DNA of 64,000 nucleotides. Source: Pelomonas aquatica (lineage in GTDB: Bacteria; Pseudomonadota; Gammaproteobacteria; Burkholderiales; Burkholderiaceae_C). This document shows, one piece after another, positions 44,459 to 53,293 of this stretch. Position numbers and translations under genes: made by a program. The notes under the pieces were generated by a model. It saw only the letters and a list, made by a program, of their open reading frames with translations. It did not search any database and was not told the DNA's origin. The DNA is taken from positions 62,001 to 126,000 of the forward strand of contig NZ_JAPPUW010000003.1 in NCBI RefSeq assembly GCF_026712205.1, read 5' to 3'. Position 1 is the first letter of the stretch; the number at the start of each line of letters is the position of its first letter.

Positions 44459-45073
44459 GTGACAGATGAAGAGTTCTTGGAGCATTGGCGTGACGATTTG
44501 CGAGATATCGCCCTTCGGTCGCCGTCATGGGCCATGCGCAGATGGCGACCGGGAATCTCCGTCGTGGAAACAACGTCGTCGTCAGGCTTCCAGGCGAACA
44601 CATCGTGGCGAACCATTTTTATCGACCGCGCAGCCCTGAGAAGCAGCAGTGAAGCCCGCCGGTATCTGCTTGCTCACGAGCTGGGGCATCTTGAAGGGTG
44701 GCACTCCGTCATCACGGTTTGCGCGGGGTTGTTCATTGTTCTTGGCATTGCCGGAGCGATCCGTTCCGCCGCCGCCGGAAATTTGCTGTCGGCGGCCTTG
44801 TTTGCGCTGGCAAGCTTCGCGGCCCTGGCTGTCCTATGGATGTATGCCAAGACGATGGTCTTCGAGTGGGAAGCGGATCGGCGAGGCGCGCGCATGCTTG
44901 GCCGTGACGAGATGCTGCGCGGAATGGATCAGGTGGCGGCATCGAGGCTTTCGTCCCAGCAGTCCTACTACGAGTGCAAACGTCGAAAACTGAACGGATG
45001 CGAGAAGGGGCGCTTCGGCGTTCAGGAGCGACGCGACGGCAATGCGCCGGGCGGCCTTGCTGGAGGAACCTGA
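44459..45073 (+). CDS. M48-like membrane zinc metalloprotease
   Basis: A 204-residue protein with the zinc motif HELGH (His73-His77) in RRYLLAHELGHLEGWHS. Two membrane helices follow (ITVCAGLFIVLGIAGAI and LSAALFALASFAALAVLWMY), and then FEWEADRRGARML supplies the third ligand (ExxxD), which is the M48 arrangement. GTG start with AGGGAAGG upstream. It is short for the family; the C-terminal 40 residues are basic and unusual. Its substrate is unknown. Confidence 0.75.
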   Translation: MTDEEFLEHWRDDLRDIALRSPSWAMRRWRPGISVVETTSSSGFQANTSWRTIFIDRAALRSSSEARRYLLAHELGHLEGWHSVITVCAGLFIVLGIAGAIRSAAAGNLLSAALFALASFAALAVLWMYAKTMVFEWEADRRGARMLGRDEMLRGMDQVAASRLSSQQSYYECKRRKLNGCEKGRFGVQERRDGNAPGGLAGGT

Positions 45074-45121
45074 AACTCTTAGCTTGATCCGACATGCCTC
45101 AACAGGCTGCGGAGGCGAAGC

Positions 45122-45457
45122 TTGAGATTTCTTCTGATCACGGCCATCGCCTGCCTGCTGTCGGTCGCGGCCGGCCTGCTGCTGGATTTCAACCGCGTCA
45201 TCGGTGAAGGCGTGTGGACGTTTGAACTCTTGCTGCTCTGCGCCGCTTGCTCCGCCGCGATGCAAGGATGGGCGCCGAGACGGCAAGGGCTCCAACTCGC
45301 GATCGGAATCGGATCCCCCGCTGGCTTGCTCGCTTTGCTTTGGCTTCCCTCGACGCTGGCCATCGCCCGCGCCGGAGTCTTGCTGCTGTTCGCGATCCTC
45401 GGGACGACGGCGGCGATTCGGCTCTGGATCGCCGGCCGCCGTGGCTTGCAAAACTGA
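45122..45457 (+). CDS. Small membrane protein of unknown function
   Basis: A 111-residue protein with about four hydrophobic helices (LLITAIACLLSVAAGLLLDF, TFELLLLCAACSAAMQ, SPAGLLALLWLPSTLA, AGVLLLFAILGTTAAIRLW). The start is a TTG at 45122. It follows the M48-like gene by 48 bp, so the two may be co-expressed. The 9-bp repeat array begins 15 bp after its stop. Confidence 0.55.
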   Translation: MRFLLITAIACLLSVAAGLLLDFNRVIGEGVWTFELLLLCAACSAAMQGWAPRRQGLQLAIGIGSPAGLLALLWLPSTLAIARAGVLLLFAILGTTAAIRLWIAGRRGLQN

Positions 45458-45471
45458 GCGCGCCACTCTGT

Positions 45472-45624
45472 CAGCGCCGTCAGCGCCGTCAGCAGCGTCA
45501 GCAGCGTCAGCGGCGTCAGCGCCGTCAGCGCCGTCAGCGCCGTCAGCGGCGTCAGCACCGTCAGCACCGTCAGCGGCGTCAGCGGCGTCAGCGGCGTCAG
45601 CACCGTCAGCGGCGTCAGCGGCGT
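45472..45624. repeat. 9-bp tandem repeat array, 17 units (CAGCNNCGT)
   Basis: Seventeen contiguous units of consensus CAGCNNCGT, varying only at the two central bases, plus one degenerate unit to 45633. The array fills the space between the convergent genes ending at 45457 and 45646. Three more units lie at 44351-44377. It could be an iteron-type replication origin for the island, a protein-binding array, or a neutral minisatellite. Frames reading through it on both strands are artefacts of the repeat. Confidence 0.88.
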
Positions 45625-45645
45625 CAGCAACGCCGCCAGCCCTGC

Positions 45646-46197
45646 TCAGGGGAGGTTGCCGCCCCCGGCGATGTCAGGCTTTCGCAGGCCAATGCCGATT
45701 TCATCCGCCTCGGCCTCAGCGAAGCGCTGGTTGGCCTGCTGGCGGAAGCCGTCAAGGATGTCGCCCATGGGCATCCAACGGACCTCGACGATGTCGAGCT
45801 GGCGGCGCACCGACTCCCAGAAGTCCCACAGGCCGCCCGCCTCGTCGATCGCCACCAAGTAGCGGTCTTGGATGGCCCCGCTCGAGAGGAAGTCGCCCAG
45901 CGATTGGAACCGGCTCACGTTGGCCATCGACGTGTTCGTGAACGTGCGCTCGTCGCGCCACTTGCGCACGCCGCCCAAGGGATAGCGGACTTGCGCCTTC
46001 GGGCCGCTGCCCATCTTCACGAACGGAGGCCCTTCGCCAGTCACCCGCCAGTTCGCGAGCTGATCCGTGGTGGTCTGCAGCACCGCGCCCGTCTGCGGCG
46101 GCGTCAGCGCGAGCTCGTCCGACAGCGTGTGGAGCTGCCGCGTGACCTCCTCGGGACTCATGAGCCAAGGGGAGTCGTTCGCGCTCTTCGCCGCCAT
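45646..46197 (-). CDS. HTH DNA-binding protein near the right island end
   Basis: A 183-residue protein. Residues ~45-95 (TGAVLQTTTDQLANWRVTGEGPPFVKMGSGPKAQVRYPLGGVRKW) match the AlpA/excisionase-like winged helix that recognises a site through the strand-turn before YPLG-xVRKW. The C-terminal half is unfamiliar. The ATG at 46197 has AAAGGAG upstream; longer forms run into the tRNA. Its position just inside attR fits a recombination directionality or replication-initiation factor. The 9-bp array lies just past its 3' end. Confidence 0.65.
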   Translation of the reverse strand: MAAKSANDSPWLMSPEEVTRQLHTLSDELALTPPQTGAVLQTTTDQLANWRVTGEGPPFVKMGSGPKAQVRYPLGGVRKWRDERTFTNTSMANVSRFQSLGDFLSSGAIQDRYLVAIDEAGGLWDFWESVRRQLDIVEVRWMPMGDILDGFRQQANQRFAEAEADEIGIGLRKPDIAGGGNLP

Positions 46198-46325
46198 GCC
46201 TAGGCTCCTTTCAAGCCGGATCTTGCCTGTTCTTGCCCGATCGTCTGGAGGCCATGGAGGGGCCATGGCGGCCGGCCGATGCGTCGGTCGAAAACGCGAC
46301 CGCGCCGGCTTCATAGGAGAAATGT

Positions 46326-46370
46326 TGGTAGGCCGTATTGGACTTGAACCAATGACCAAAGGATTATGAG
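46326..46370. repeat. attR: island copy of the tRNA 3' end
   Basis: These 45 bases are identical to attL (18697-18741) and complete the tRNA gene at the right boundary. Just inside each end lie similar arm-like words: TTGCCCGATC at 18843-18852 and 46233-46242, and paired GGCCATGG boxes at 18898/18907 and 46250/46261. Confidence 0.9.
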
Positions 46371-46402
46371 TCCTCTGCTCTGACCAACTGAGCTAACGGC
46401 CC
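46326..46402 (-). tRNA. tRNA with CAT anticodon (elongator Met, or Ile2)
   Basis: A 77-nt tRNA including CCA. The acceptor stem pairs GGGCCGT with ACGGCCT, closing with a G-U pair. The D arm contains GCTCAGTTGGTCAGAGC, the anticodon loop CTCATAA gives anticodon CAT, and the T arm reads GGTTCAAGTCC. CAT can be elongator methionine or a lysidine-modified tRNA-Ile2; I favour Met from similarity to other betaproteobacterial genes. The 3' 45 bases are duplicated at 18697-18741, so this gene is the island's integration site and was rebuilt by the incoming copy. Confidence 0.92.
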
Positions 46403-46437
46403 CCCCGGAAGGAGGCAGGATTCTAGTCAGCGCCGGC

Positions 46438-47445
46438 TCAGCGTTGAGAAAGCGCCTGCCCCACCATCCGCGACGTGATGTCGACGATCTGGATCATGCG
46501 GTCGTAGGCCATGCGGGTCGGGCCGATGACGCCCAGCGTGCCGACGACCTGGCCGTCGACCTCGTAGGGCGCGCTGACGATGGACAGTTCCTCGTAGGGC
46601 ACGACCTGGCTTTCGCCGCCGATGTAGATGCGCACGCCCTCGGCGCGGCTGGAGGTGTCGAGCAGGCGCATCAGCTGGGTCTTCTGCTCGAACAGGTCGA
46701 ACAGGCGGCGCAGGCTGCCCATGTCGTGGCTGAAGTCCTGCACGGTCAGCAGGTTGCGCTCGCCGGAGACGACGACCTGCTCGTCCTGCTGGGCCATGGC
46801 CTCGGTGCCAACCCGCACGGCGGCGCTCATCAGGCCGGCGATCTCGCCGCGCAGCGCGTCCACCTCCGAGCGCAGGCGCTCGCGCACGCCCTCCAGCGTC
46901 AGGCCCGCGTAGCCGGCGTTGAGGCGGTTGCTGGCCTCGGCGAGCTCGGCCTGGCTGAGATCCTGGGGCGTGAAGATGACGCGGTTCTGCACGTCGCCGT
47001 CGGGCGACACGAGGATGACGAGCACGCGGCGCTCGCCCAGGCGCAGGAACTCGATGTGGTGGAAGACGCTGGGCTTCTTCGGCGCCGTGACGACGCCGAC
47101 GAAGTTGGACAGACTGGACAGCAGCTGGGCCGCACTGGCGATGACGCGCTGCGGTTGGTCGGGCTGCAGCGGCACCGCGTCGACGCTGACCAGGCTGGGC
47201 TGGGCCGTCAGCATGGTGTCGACGAAGAGGCGGTAGCCGCGCGGCGTCGGGATGCGGCCGGCGCTGGTATGGGGGCTGGCGATGAGGCCGAGTTCCTCCA
47301 GGTCGGCCATCACGTTGCGTATGGTGGCCGGGCTGAGCTCCAGGCCCGAGGCCTTGGACAGCGTGCGCGAACCCACGGGCTGGCCGTCGGCGATATAGCG
47401 TTCGACCAGGGTTTTCAGCAGGGATTTGGAGCGCTCGTCGAGCAT
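46438..47445 (-). CDS. hrcA: Heat-inducible transcription repressor HrcA
   Basis: A 335-residue repressor of class I heat-shock genes. The winged helix lies in residues ~1-70 ([47 protein letters not shown]), followed by [19 protein letters not shown]. The GAF-like core ends with [25 protein letters not shown]. All are diagnostic. It binds CIRCE elements, but I see no CIRCE site in its own promoter region. It is divergent from nadK. Confidence 0.96.
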   Translation of the reverse strand: MLDERSKSLLKTLVERYIADGQPVGSRTLSKASGLELSPATIRNVMADLEELGLIASPHTSAGRIPTPRGYRLFVDTMLTAQPSLVSVDAVPLQPDQPQRVIASAAQLLSSLSNFVGVVTAPKKPSVFHHIEFLRLGERRVLVILVSPDGDVQNRVIFTPQDLSQAELAEASNRLNAGYAGLTLEGVRERLRSEVDALRGEIAGLMSAAVRVGTEAMAQQDEQVVVSGERNLLTVQDFSHDMGSLRRLFDLFEQKTQLMRLLDTSSRAEGVRIYIGGESQVVPYEELSIVSAPYEVDGQVVGTLGVIGPTRMAYDRMIQIVDITSRMVGQALSQR

Positions 47446-47459
47446 GGCGCAATCTTATG

Positions 47460-47568
47460 ACTTGCGTGCCAGACCGCCCGAGCGTAGCGAGTAGCTCTGG
47501 CACCAACTGGCTAAAACTTGCGTGCCAGACCGCCCGAGCGCAGCGAGTAGCTCTGGCACCAACTGGCT
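47460..47568. repeat. Tandem 53-bp repeat with hairpins between hrcA and nadK
   Basis: Two copies (47460-47512 and 47516-47568) differ at one base. Each contains an 8-bp inverted repeat GTGCCAGA...TCTGGCAC with a ~22-base loop. They occupy the divergent promoter region of hrcA and nadK. They could be a REP-like sequence, paired regulatory hairpins or a bidirectional insulator; none is established. Confidence 0.8.
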
Positions 47569-47625
47569 GGAAACTGGCCTGGTTTCGCCCATGAAGAGCA
47601 AAACCCCTGTGGTGTAATTTGCCTC

Positions 47626-48492
47626 ATGGCCAAGCGCTTCAGTCATGTCGCCATCGTGGGCAAGCATCAGGCGCCTGGCATCAAGCCGGTGCTGCAGGAG
47701 ATTGCCCAGTTTTTGTGCAGCCAGGGCCTGGACGTCTCGCTGGAGGCGGACACCGCGCTGAACACCGGCCTGGCCGACTACGACGCGCTGCCCCACGACG
47801 AACTCGGCCGCGCCTGCGACCTGGCCGTGGTCATCGGCGGCGACGGCACGATGCTGGGCTTTGCCCGCGAAATGGCCCGCCACGGCATCCCGCTGCTGGG
47901 CATCAACCAGGGGCGGCTGGGCTTCATCACCGACATCCCGACCGAGCGCTGGCGCGAGTCGCTGGCGCCGGTGCTGGCCGGCGACTACGCGGTCGAGTCT
48001 CGCGCCATGCTGGAAGGCGCCGTGCTGCGCGACGGCGAGTCCATCTTCTCGGGCCTGGCGCTCAACGACGTCGTCGTCAGCCGCGGCGCGACGGCGGGCA
48101 TGGTTGAGCTGAAGATCGAGGTCGGCGAGCAGTTCGTCGCCAATATGCGCGCCGACGGCCTCATCGTCGCCTCGCCCACCGGCTCCACAGCCTATGCGCT
48201 GTCGGCCGGCGGCCCGCTGCTGCACCCCAGCATCGCCGGCTGGCTGCTGGTGCCCATCGCGCCGCACACCCTGTCCAACCGGCCCATCGTGCTGCCGGAC
48301 AGCGAGGAGGTGCGCCTGGAGATCGTCGCCGGCCGCGACGCGTCGGTGAACTTCGACATGCAGAGCCTCGCGAGCCTGCTGCACGGCGACACCATCACCG
48401 TGCGGCGCAGCCAGCACCAGGTGCGCTTCCTGCACCCCAAGGGCTGGAGCTATTACGCGACGCTGCGACGCAAGCTCCGCTGGTATCTCTGA
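47626..48492 (+). CDS. nadK: NAD kinase
   Basis: A 288-residue ATP-dependent NAD kinase that makes NADP. The GGDGT motif ([14 protein letters not shown]) is present. The NAD-binding region [31 protein letters not shown] and the C-terminal [13 protein letters not shown] block are all intact. Gene order hrcA-nadK-recN is usual for Burkholderiales. Confidence 0.96.
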   Translation: MAKRFSHVAIVGKHQAPGIKPVLQEIAQFLCSQGLDVSLEADTALNTGLADYDALPHDELGRACDLAVVIGGDGTMLGFAREMARHGIPLLGINQGRLGFITDIPTERWRESLAPVLAGDYAVESRAMLEGAVLRDGESIFSGLALNDVVVSRGATAGMVELKIEVGEQFVANMRADGLIVASPTGSTAYALSAGGPLLHPSIAGWLLVPIAPHTLSNRPIVLPDSEEVRLEIVAGRDASVNFDMQSLASLLHGDTITVRRSQHQVRFLHPKGWSYYATLRRKLRWYL

Positions 48493-48510
48493 CCCGATCC
48501 GTTGTAGACC

Positions 48511-50193
48511 ATGCTGCGGCACCTGAGCCTCAAGGACTTCGTCATCGTCCCGGCCCTCGAACTCGATTTCGAGGCCGGCTTTGCCGTGCTGACCGGCGAG
48601 ACCGGCGCCGGCAAGTCCATCCTCATCGACGCGCTGCAGCTGGCGCTCGGCGGCCGCGGCGATGCCGGCGTCGTGCGCGAGGGGGCGGCCCGGGCCGAGA
48701 TCTGCGCCGAGTTCGACACGCCGCCGCATCTGCGCGCCTGGCTGGACGAAGCCGGCTTCGAGCCGGACGAGGCGCTGCTGCTGCGCCGCGTCATCGACGC
48801 CGCCGGCAAGAGCCGCGCCTGGATCAACGGCGGCGCCGCCACTCTGACCCAGCTGCGCGAGCTGGCCGACCACCTGCTCGACATCCACGGCCAGCATGCC
48901 TGGCAGGGCCTGACCCGCCCCGCCGCCGTGCGCGAGCTGCTCGACGGCTTCGCCGGCCTCGACAGCGCGCCGCTGGCCCGCGCCCACGCCGCCTGGAAGC
49001 AGGCCGCCGACGCCTTGCAGAAGGCGCAGGGCCAGCAGGCCGAGGCCCAGCGCGAACGCGAGCGCCTGACCTGGCAGATCGGCGAGCTGGACGGGCTGGC
49101 GCCCGCCGAGGGCGAGTGGGAGGCGCTGAACGCCGAGCATGAGCGCCTGTCGCATGGCCAGTCGCTGATCGACGCGGCCCAGTCGGCGCTGGAGGCGCTG
49201 GACGAGGCCGAGCCCAGCGCCCAGTCGCTGGCGGCGCAGGCGCTGGACCAGCTCGAACGCGTGCTCGACCACGACAGCCGGCTGCTGCCCGCCGTGCAGG
49301 CCCTGCGCGACGTGCAGGCCCAGCTGCAGGACGCCAGCCACACGCTGGCCGCCTATCTGCACAAGACCGACCTCGACCCGGACCGGCTCGCCGAGCTGGA
49401 CGAGCGCGTGTCCGCCTGGATGCTGCTCTCGCGCCGCTACCGCCGCCAGCCGCAGGAGCTGCCGGCGCTGCTCGCGCAGTGGCGGGCCGAGCTCGCGGCG
49501 CTGGACGCCGCCAGCGACCCGGCCCAGCTCGAAGCCGCGCTGGCCGCCGCGCGCCAGGCCTTCGACGCCCAGGCCCAGGCCGCCAGCCGCGCCCGCCGCA
49601 AGGCCGCGCCGCAGCTGGCCGCCGCCGTCACGGCCGCGATGCAGCAGCTCGGCATGGCCGGCGGCCGGTTCGACATCGCGCTGCTGCCGGCCGACGGCCC
49701 GCAGAGCTGGGGCGCCGAATCCGCCGAATTCCTCGTCGCCGGCCACGCCGGCAGCACGCCGCGGCCGCTGGCCAAGGTGGCCTCGGGCGGCGAGCTGTCG
49801 CGCATCGCGCTGGCCATCGCCGTGACCAGCAGCCAGGCCGCGTCGGCCCAGTCGCCCGGCACGCTGATCTTCGACGAGATCGACGTCGGCATCGGCGGCG
49901 CCGTCGCCGAGACCGTGGGCCGGCTGATGAAGCAGCTCGGCCGCGAACGTCAGGTGCTGGCCGTCACCCACCTGCCCCAGGTCGCCGCCTGCGCGGACCG
50001 ACATCTCGTCGTCGCCAAGAGCTCGGCCGGCGGAGCCACGGCCAGCCGCGTCACGCCGGTGGCCGGCGAGGCCCGCGTGGCCGAGATCGCCCGCATGCTG
50101 GGCGGCGAGCACCTGTCCTCCACCAGCCTCGCCCACGCCGAGGAAATGCTGGCCGCGTCCGCCGCCGCCAAGCCCAGGAAGGCCAGGCCGTGA
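48511..50193 (+). CDS. recN: DNA repair protein RecN
   Basis: A 560-residue SMC-like ATPase for double-strand break repair. The N-terminal Walker A is [22 protein letters not shown]. Long coiled-coil arms follow (residues ~160-370). The C-terminal ABC signature [15 protein letters not shown] and Walker [15 protein letters not shown] complete the ATPase head. It begins 18 bp after nadK. Its stop overlaps the GTG of rapZ. No LexA box was identified upstream. Confidence 0.95.
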   Translation: MLRHLSLKDFVIVPALELDFEAGFAVLTGETGAGKSILIDALQLALGGRGDAGVVREGAARAEICAEFDTPPHLRAWLDEAGFEPDEALLLRRVIDAAGKSRAWINGGAATLTQLRELADHLLDIHGQHAWQGLTRPAAVRELLDGFAGLDSAPLARAHAAWKQAADALQKAQGQQAEAQRERERLTWQIGELDGLAPAEGEWEALNAEHERLSHGQSLIDAAQSALEALDEAEPSAQSLAAQALDQLERVLDHDSRLLPAVQALRDVQAQLQDASHTLAAYLHKTDLDPDRLAELDERVSAWMLLSRRYRRQPQELPALLAQWRAELAALDAASDPAQLEAALAAARQAFDAQAQAASRARRKAAPQLAAAVTAAMQQLGMAGGRFDIALLPADGPQSWGAESAEFLVAGHAGSTPRPLAKVASGGELSRIALAIAVTSSQAASAQSPGTLIFDEIDVGIGGAVAETVGRLMKQLGRERQVLAVTHLPQVAACADRHLVVAKSSAGGATASRVTPVAGEARVAEIARMLGGEHLSSTSLAHAEEMLAASAAAKPRKARP

Positions 50194-51107
50194 ACGCAGA
50201 GCATGAACTGCAGGGCGACGTCGTGCTGCTGACCGGCATGTCGGGCGGCGGCAAGTCCGTCGCCATGCACGCGCTGGAGGATGCCGGCTATTTCTGCGTC
50301 GACAACCTGCCCGCCGAACTGCTGCTGGACTTCCTGCGCCTGGAGCAGCAGCGCGGCGAGCGCCGCGTCGCCATCGCCGTGGACGTGCGCAGCGCCGGCT
50401 CGCTGCCGCTGATGCTGCCGCTGCTGAGGGGCCTGCGCAGCCAGGGCGTGGCCGTGCGCTCCATCTTCCTGGACGCCAGCGACGAGGCGCTGATGCGCCG
50501 CTTCTCCGAGACCCGCCGCCCCCATCCGCTGCGCGAGGACCGCGACACCAATTTCGGCGCGCTGGACGGCGGCGCCGACGACGGCCACCGCGTGCTGCTG
50601 GACGCCATCCGGCTGGAGCGCGAGCTGCTGGGCGCGCTGAAGGCCGAATCCACCGTCATCGACACCAGCCAGCTGCGCCCGGCCCAGTTGCGCACCTGGC
50701 TGGGCGACCTGGTCGGCCCCAACGCCGGCACCAAGCTGACGCTGGTGTTCGAGAGCTTCGCCTTCAAGCACGGCGTGCCCAGCGACGCCGACTTCGTCTT
50801 CGACGTGCGCGTGCTGCCCAACCCCTACTACGACCGCGAGCTGCGCCCGCTGACCGGCCGCGACGTGCCCGTGGCGGCCTACCTCGCAGCCCAGCCCGAG
50901 GTCGGCCTGATGATGGGCCAGATCGCCGGCTTCCTGTCGCGCTGGCTGCCCAACTTCGCGGCCGACCAGCGCAGCTATCTGACGGTGGCCATCGGCTGCA
51001 CCGGCGGCCAGCACCGCTCGGTCTATCTCGTCGAGATGCTGGTGCGCCAGTTCAGCCACCACGGCCACGTCGTGCTCAAGCGCCACCGCGAGCTGGACGC
51101 AAGATAG
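50190..51107 (+). CDS. rapZ: RNase adapter protein RapZ
   Basis: A 305-residue P-loop protein ([19 protein letters not shown]). The conserved [18 protein letters not shown] and C-terminal [17 protein letters not shown] blocks are all present. In E. coli RapZ steers RNase E to the GlmZ small RNA and senses glucosamine-6-phosphate; in betaproteobacteria the target RNA is not established. The GTG start overlaps the recN stop by 4 bases. Confidence 0.94.
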   Translation: MNAEHELQGDVVLLTGMSGGGKSVAMHALEDAGYFCVDNLPAELLLDFLRLEQQRGERRVAIAVDVRSAGSLPLMLPLLRGLRSQGVAVRSIFLDASDEALMRRFSETRRPHPLREDRDTNFGALDGGADDGHRVLLDAIRLERELLGALKAESTVIDTSQLRPAQLRTWLGDLVGPNAGTKLTLVFESFAFKHGVPSDADFVFDVRVLPNPYYDRELRPLTGRDVPVAAYLAAQPEVGLMMGQIAGFLSRWLPNFAADQRSYLTVAIGCTGGQHRSVYLVEMLVRQFSHHGHVVLKRHRELDAR

Positions 51108-51114
51108 AAAAATT

Positions 51115-51138
51115 GTTCTAGATCAAATGTTCTAGAAC
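51115..51138. promoter_or_regulatory. Paired GTTCTAGAAC operator upstream of blaI-type gene
   Basis: A perfect 10-bp palindrome GTTCTAGAAC (51129-51138) and a near copy GTTCTAGATC (51115-51124) with centres 14 bp apart. They lie directly in front of the BlaI-like start. BlaI/MecI proteins bind dyads next to their own promoters, so this is the likely autoregulatory operator. A TATGCT at 51142-51147 may be the -10 element. Confidence 0.6.
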
Positions 51139-51142
51139 GTTT

Positions 51143-51544
51143 ATGCTGCGATGCATGAACACGAGAACCGCCGCCGCGCGGCCCACCGCCGCCGAACTGG
51201 ACCTGCTGCAGGTGCTGTGGCGCCTCGGCTCCGCCGACGCCAAGGCCGTGCACGAGGCCCTGCTGCCCGGGCGCCCCGAAGCCACCTACGCCACCGTGCT
51301 GCGCCAGCTGCAGGTGATGCACGGCAAGGGCCTGCTGGACCGTGACGAGAGCCAGCGCCCGCAGCGCTACGCCCCCGTGCATGCGCAGGACAAGCTGCAG
51401 CAGTCCCTCGTCAAGGACTTCATCGCCAAGGCCTTCGCGGGCTCGGGCAAGGCCCTGGTGCTGGCGGCCTTGAAAAACCACGTCAGCGCCAAGGAGCGCG
51501 CGGAGATCCGCCAGCTGCTGACCAAGAACGGAGACGGGGCATGA
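51143..51544 (+). CDS. BlaI/MecI/CopY-family repressor
   Basis: A 133-residue winged-helix repressor: PTAAELDLLQVLWRLGSADAKAVHEAL, then YATVLRQLQVMHGKGLLDRDES and a helical dimerisation region with an FIAKAFAGSGKALVLAAL segment. The start is either ATG 51143 or in-frame 51155. Its stop overlaps the start of the M56 gene by 4 bases. In the classic system the partner's zinc protease cleaves BlaI upon beta-lactam or wall signals; the same logic is inferred here. Confidence 0.9.
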   Translation: MLRCMNTRTAAARPTAAELDLLQVLWRLGSADAKAVHEALLPGRPEATYATVLRQLQVMHGKGLLDRDESQRPQRYAPVHAQDKLQQSLVKDFIAKAFAGSGKALVLAALKNHVSAKERAEIRQLLTKNGDGA

Positions 51545-53280
51545 GCCTTGACATCGCAATGAATGCCTGGGGCTGGGCCCTGTTGAACTTCGTCTGGCAG
51601 GGCGCCGTCGTCGGCGGCGTGGCCCTGCTGCTGCTGACGCTGCTGCGCGGTGCGCCGGCTCGCTGGCGCTACGCGGTCTGCGCGCTGAGCCTGCTGCTCT
51701 GCCTGGCCCTGCCGCTGGCCCAGTGCCTGGACCTCGCCACCCCCGCCGATGGCGACTTCACGACGGAGCTGGAGCCGCTCGCCGCGCAGATGCCGGCCCT
51801 CGTCACCGCCTGGGCGCTGGGCACGGCGCTGATGCTCGGCCGCATCGGCCTGGGCCTGGCCTGGGTGGCGCGCGCGCGCCGCCGCAGCACGCCGGCACCC
51901 GCCGAGTGGCAGGGCCGGCTGGACGGCCTGGCCCGCCGCCTGGGCCTGCGCCGCGCGGTCGGCCTGCGCCTGCTGCCGGCGCTGGACGGCCCGATCGCGC
52001 TGGGCGTGCTCAGGCCCTGCGTGCTGCTGCCCGCCGCGCTGCTGAGCCGCCTGCCGGTGGAGCTGGTCGAAGCCCTGCTGGCCCACGAGCTGGCCCATGT
52101 GCGGCGCTGGGACTACCTCGCCAACCTGCTGCAGAGCGCCGTCGAGGCCCTGCTGTTCTTCCATCCGGTGGTGTGGTGGCTGTCGGCCCGCATGCGCGCC
52201 GAGCGCGAGCTGGTCGCCGACGAGATCTCGGCCGAACTGCTCGGTGACTCGCGCCGCATGGCCCTGGCCCTGCATGCACTGAGCGAACTGGGCGGGTCGC
52301 AAACCCGGCCCGCGGTCGCGCTGGCCGCGCGCGGCGGCGACCTGCTGCGCCGCGTCGAGCGCCTGCTCGCGCCCCGCCCCCAGGCCACCGGCTGGAAGCT
52401 CGCGCTGCCGGCGCTGCTGATCGCGGCGACCAGCTTCGTCGTGCAGGCCGGAAGCCGCAACGCGCCGGACACGCCCACGCCGGCCGCCCAGACCGCTCAG
52501 GCCGCCACGCCGGCCGAGGCACCGGCGGCGCCCCAGCTGCGCCTGCCCGTCAACGCCAAGCATGTCGTCGTCGTCGACGACGCGACGGGCAAGGTGCTGA
52601 TGGCCCGCGACGCCGATGCCGTCGTGCCCATCGCGTCGCTCACCAAGCTGCTGACGGCCATGGTGGTGCTGGACGCCAAGCTGGACCCGAACGAGAAGCT
52701 GCGCATCACCAGCGACGACGTGGACACCCTCAAGCACAGCCGCTCGCGCGTGCGCGTCGGCACGCAGATGTCGCGCCAGGCCGCGCTGGAGATGGCGCTG
52801 ATGGAGTCCGAGAACCGCGCGGCCTTCGCGCTGGCGCGCACCTTCCCCGGCGGCGACGCCGGCTTCGAGAAGGCCATGCAGGCCAAGATCCGCGCGCTGG
52901 GCCTGAGCCGCACCTCCATCACCGACCCGACCGGGCTGTCGCCGGCCAACACGTCGACGGCCACCGAGATGGCCGCGATCACGGCCGCCGCCGCGCGCTA
53001 CGGCGAGATCGAGCGCATCACCAGCGTGAAGAAGGCCACCGTGCCGGTGGACGGCCGCACGCGCGAGCTGCACAACACCAACCGGCTGGTGGGCGCCAAG
53101 GGCTGGAACATCCTGCTCTCCAAGACCGGCTACACCGAGGAAGCCGGCCGCTGCCTGGCCATGCGGATGATGAACGGCAAACGCCCGGTCACCGTCGTGC
53201 TGCTGGACGCCGACGGCTCGGCCCAGCGGCTGCGCGACGCGGCGCTGATCCGCAAGAGCCTGGCCCGCCAGCCCGCCTGA
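51541..53280 (+). CDS. M56 (BlaR1-like) metalloprotease fused to an S11 D,D-peptidase
   Basis: A 579-residue fusion. Residues 1-~310 form a BlaR1/MecR1-type membrane protease with several helices and HELAH (His182-His186) followed by RELVADEISAELL. A Pro/Ala-rich linker (~315-340) leads to a PBP7-like S11 peptidase with all three motifs: SLTK (Ser366), SEN (Ser423) and KTG (Lys528 in LSKTGYTEEAG). Classic sensors carry a class D beta-lactamase-like domain instead. So the extracytoplasmic domain could both bind beta-lactams and cut peptidoglycan cross-links. It is translated with the BlaI-type repressor, its presumed cleavage target. Confidence 0.88.
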   Translation: MSLDIAMNAWGWALLNFVWQGAVVGGVALLLLTLLRGAPARWRYAVCALSLLLCLALPLAQCLDLATPADGDFTTELEPLAAQMPALVTAWALGTALMLGRIGLGLAWVARARRRSTPAPAEWQGRLDGLARRLGLRRAVGLRLLPALDGPIALGVLRPCVLLPAALLSRLPVELVEALLAHELAHVRRWDYLANLLQSAVEALLFFHPVVWWLSARMRAERELVADEISAELLGDSRRMALALHALSELGGSQTRPAVALAARGGDLLRRVERLLAPRPQATGWKLALPALLIAATSFVVQAGSRNAPDTPTPAAQTAQAATPAEAPAAPQLRLPVNAKHVVVVDDATGKVLMARDADAVVPIASLTKLLTAMVVLDAKLDPNEKLRITSDDVDTLKHSRSRVRVGTQMSRQAALEMALMESENRAAFALARTFPGGDAGFEKAMQAKIRALGLSRTSITDPTGLSPANTSTATEMAAITAAAARYGEIERITSVKKATVPVDGRTRELHNTNRLVGAKGWNILLSKTGYTEEAGRCLAMRMMNGKRPVTVVLLDADGSAQRLRDAALIRKSLARQPA

Positions 53281-53293
53281 GCCCCAATTCATC

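Larger units (their letters stand above)
18697..46370. mobile_element. tRNA-integrated genomic island (about 27.7 kb)
   Basis: The island is delimited by the 45-bp direct repeats at 18697-18741 and 46326-46370, the latter inside an intact tRNA gene. It carries a tyrosine integrase at the left end, an HTH protein at the right, a DUF3987 replication-type ATPase, XRE and AraC regulators and a large block of restriction and toxin-type genes. I see no complete conjugation or phage structural genes, so mobilisation would need a helper or another mechanism. Outside the repeats the gene content is typical core chromosome. Confidence 0.92.

Noticed and set aside
45472..45624. Possible CRISPR array
   Set aside because: The units are contiguous 9-mers without spacers and no cas genes are present.
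45079..45630. Minus-strand frame beginning with a long Leu-Thr-Pro repeat
   Set aside because: It is the translation of the 9-bp tandem repeat; no ribosome-binding site and the rest is antisense to a membrane-protein gene.
45204..45941. Plus-strand frame rich in Pro-Ser-Ala repeats
   Set aside because: Also an artefact of the 9-bp repeat read in another frame and antisense to the HTH gene.
46438..47625. CIRCE element controlling hrcA
   Set aside because: No TTAGCACTC-N9-GAGTGCTAA dyad is present in the hrcA-nadK intergenic region; the repeats there are a different sequence.
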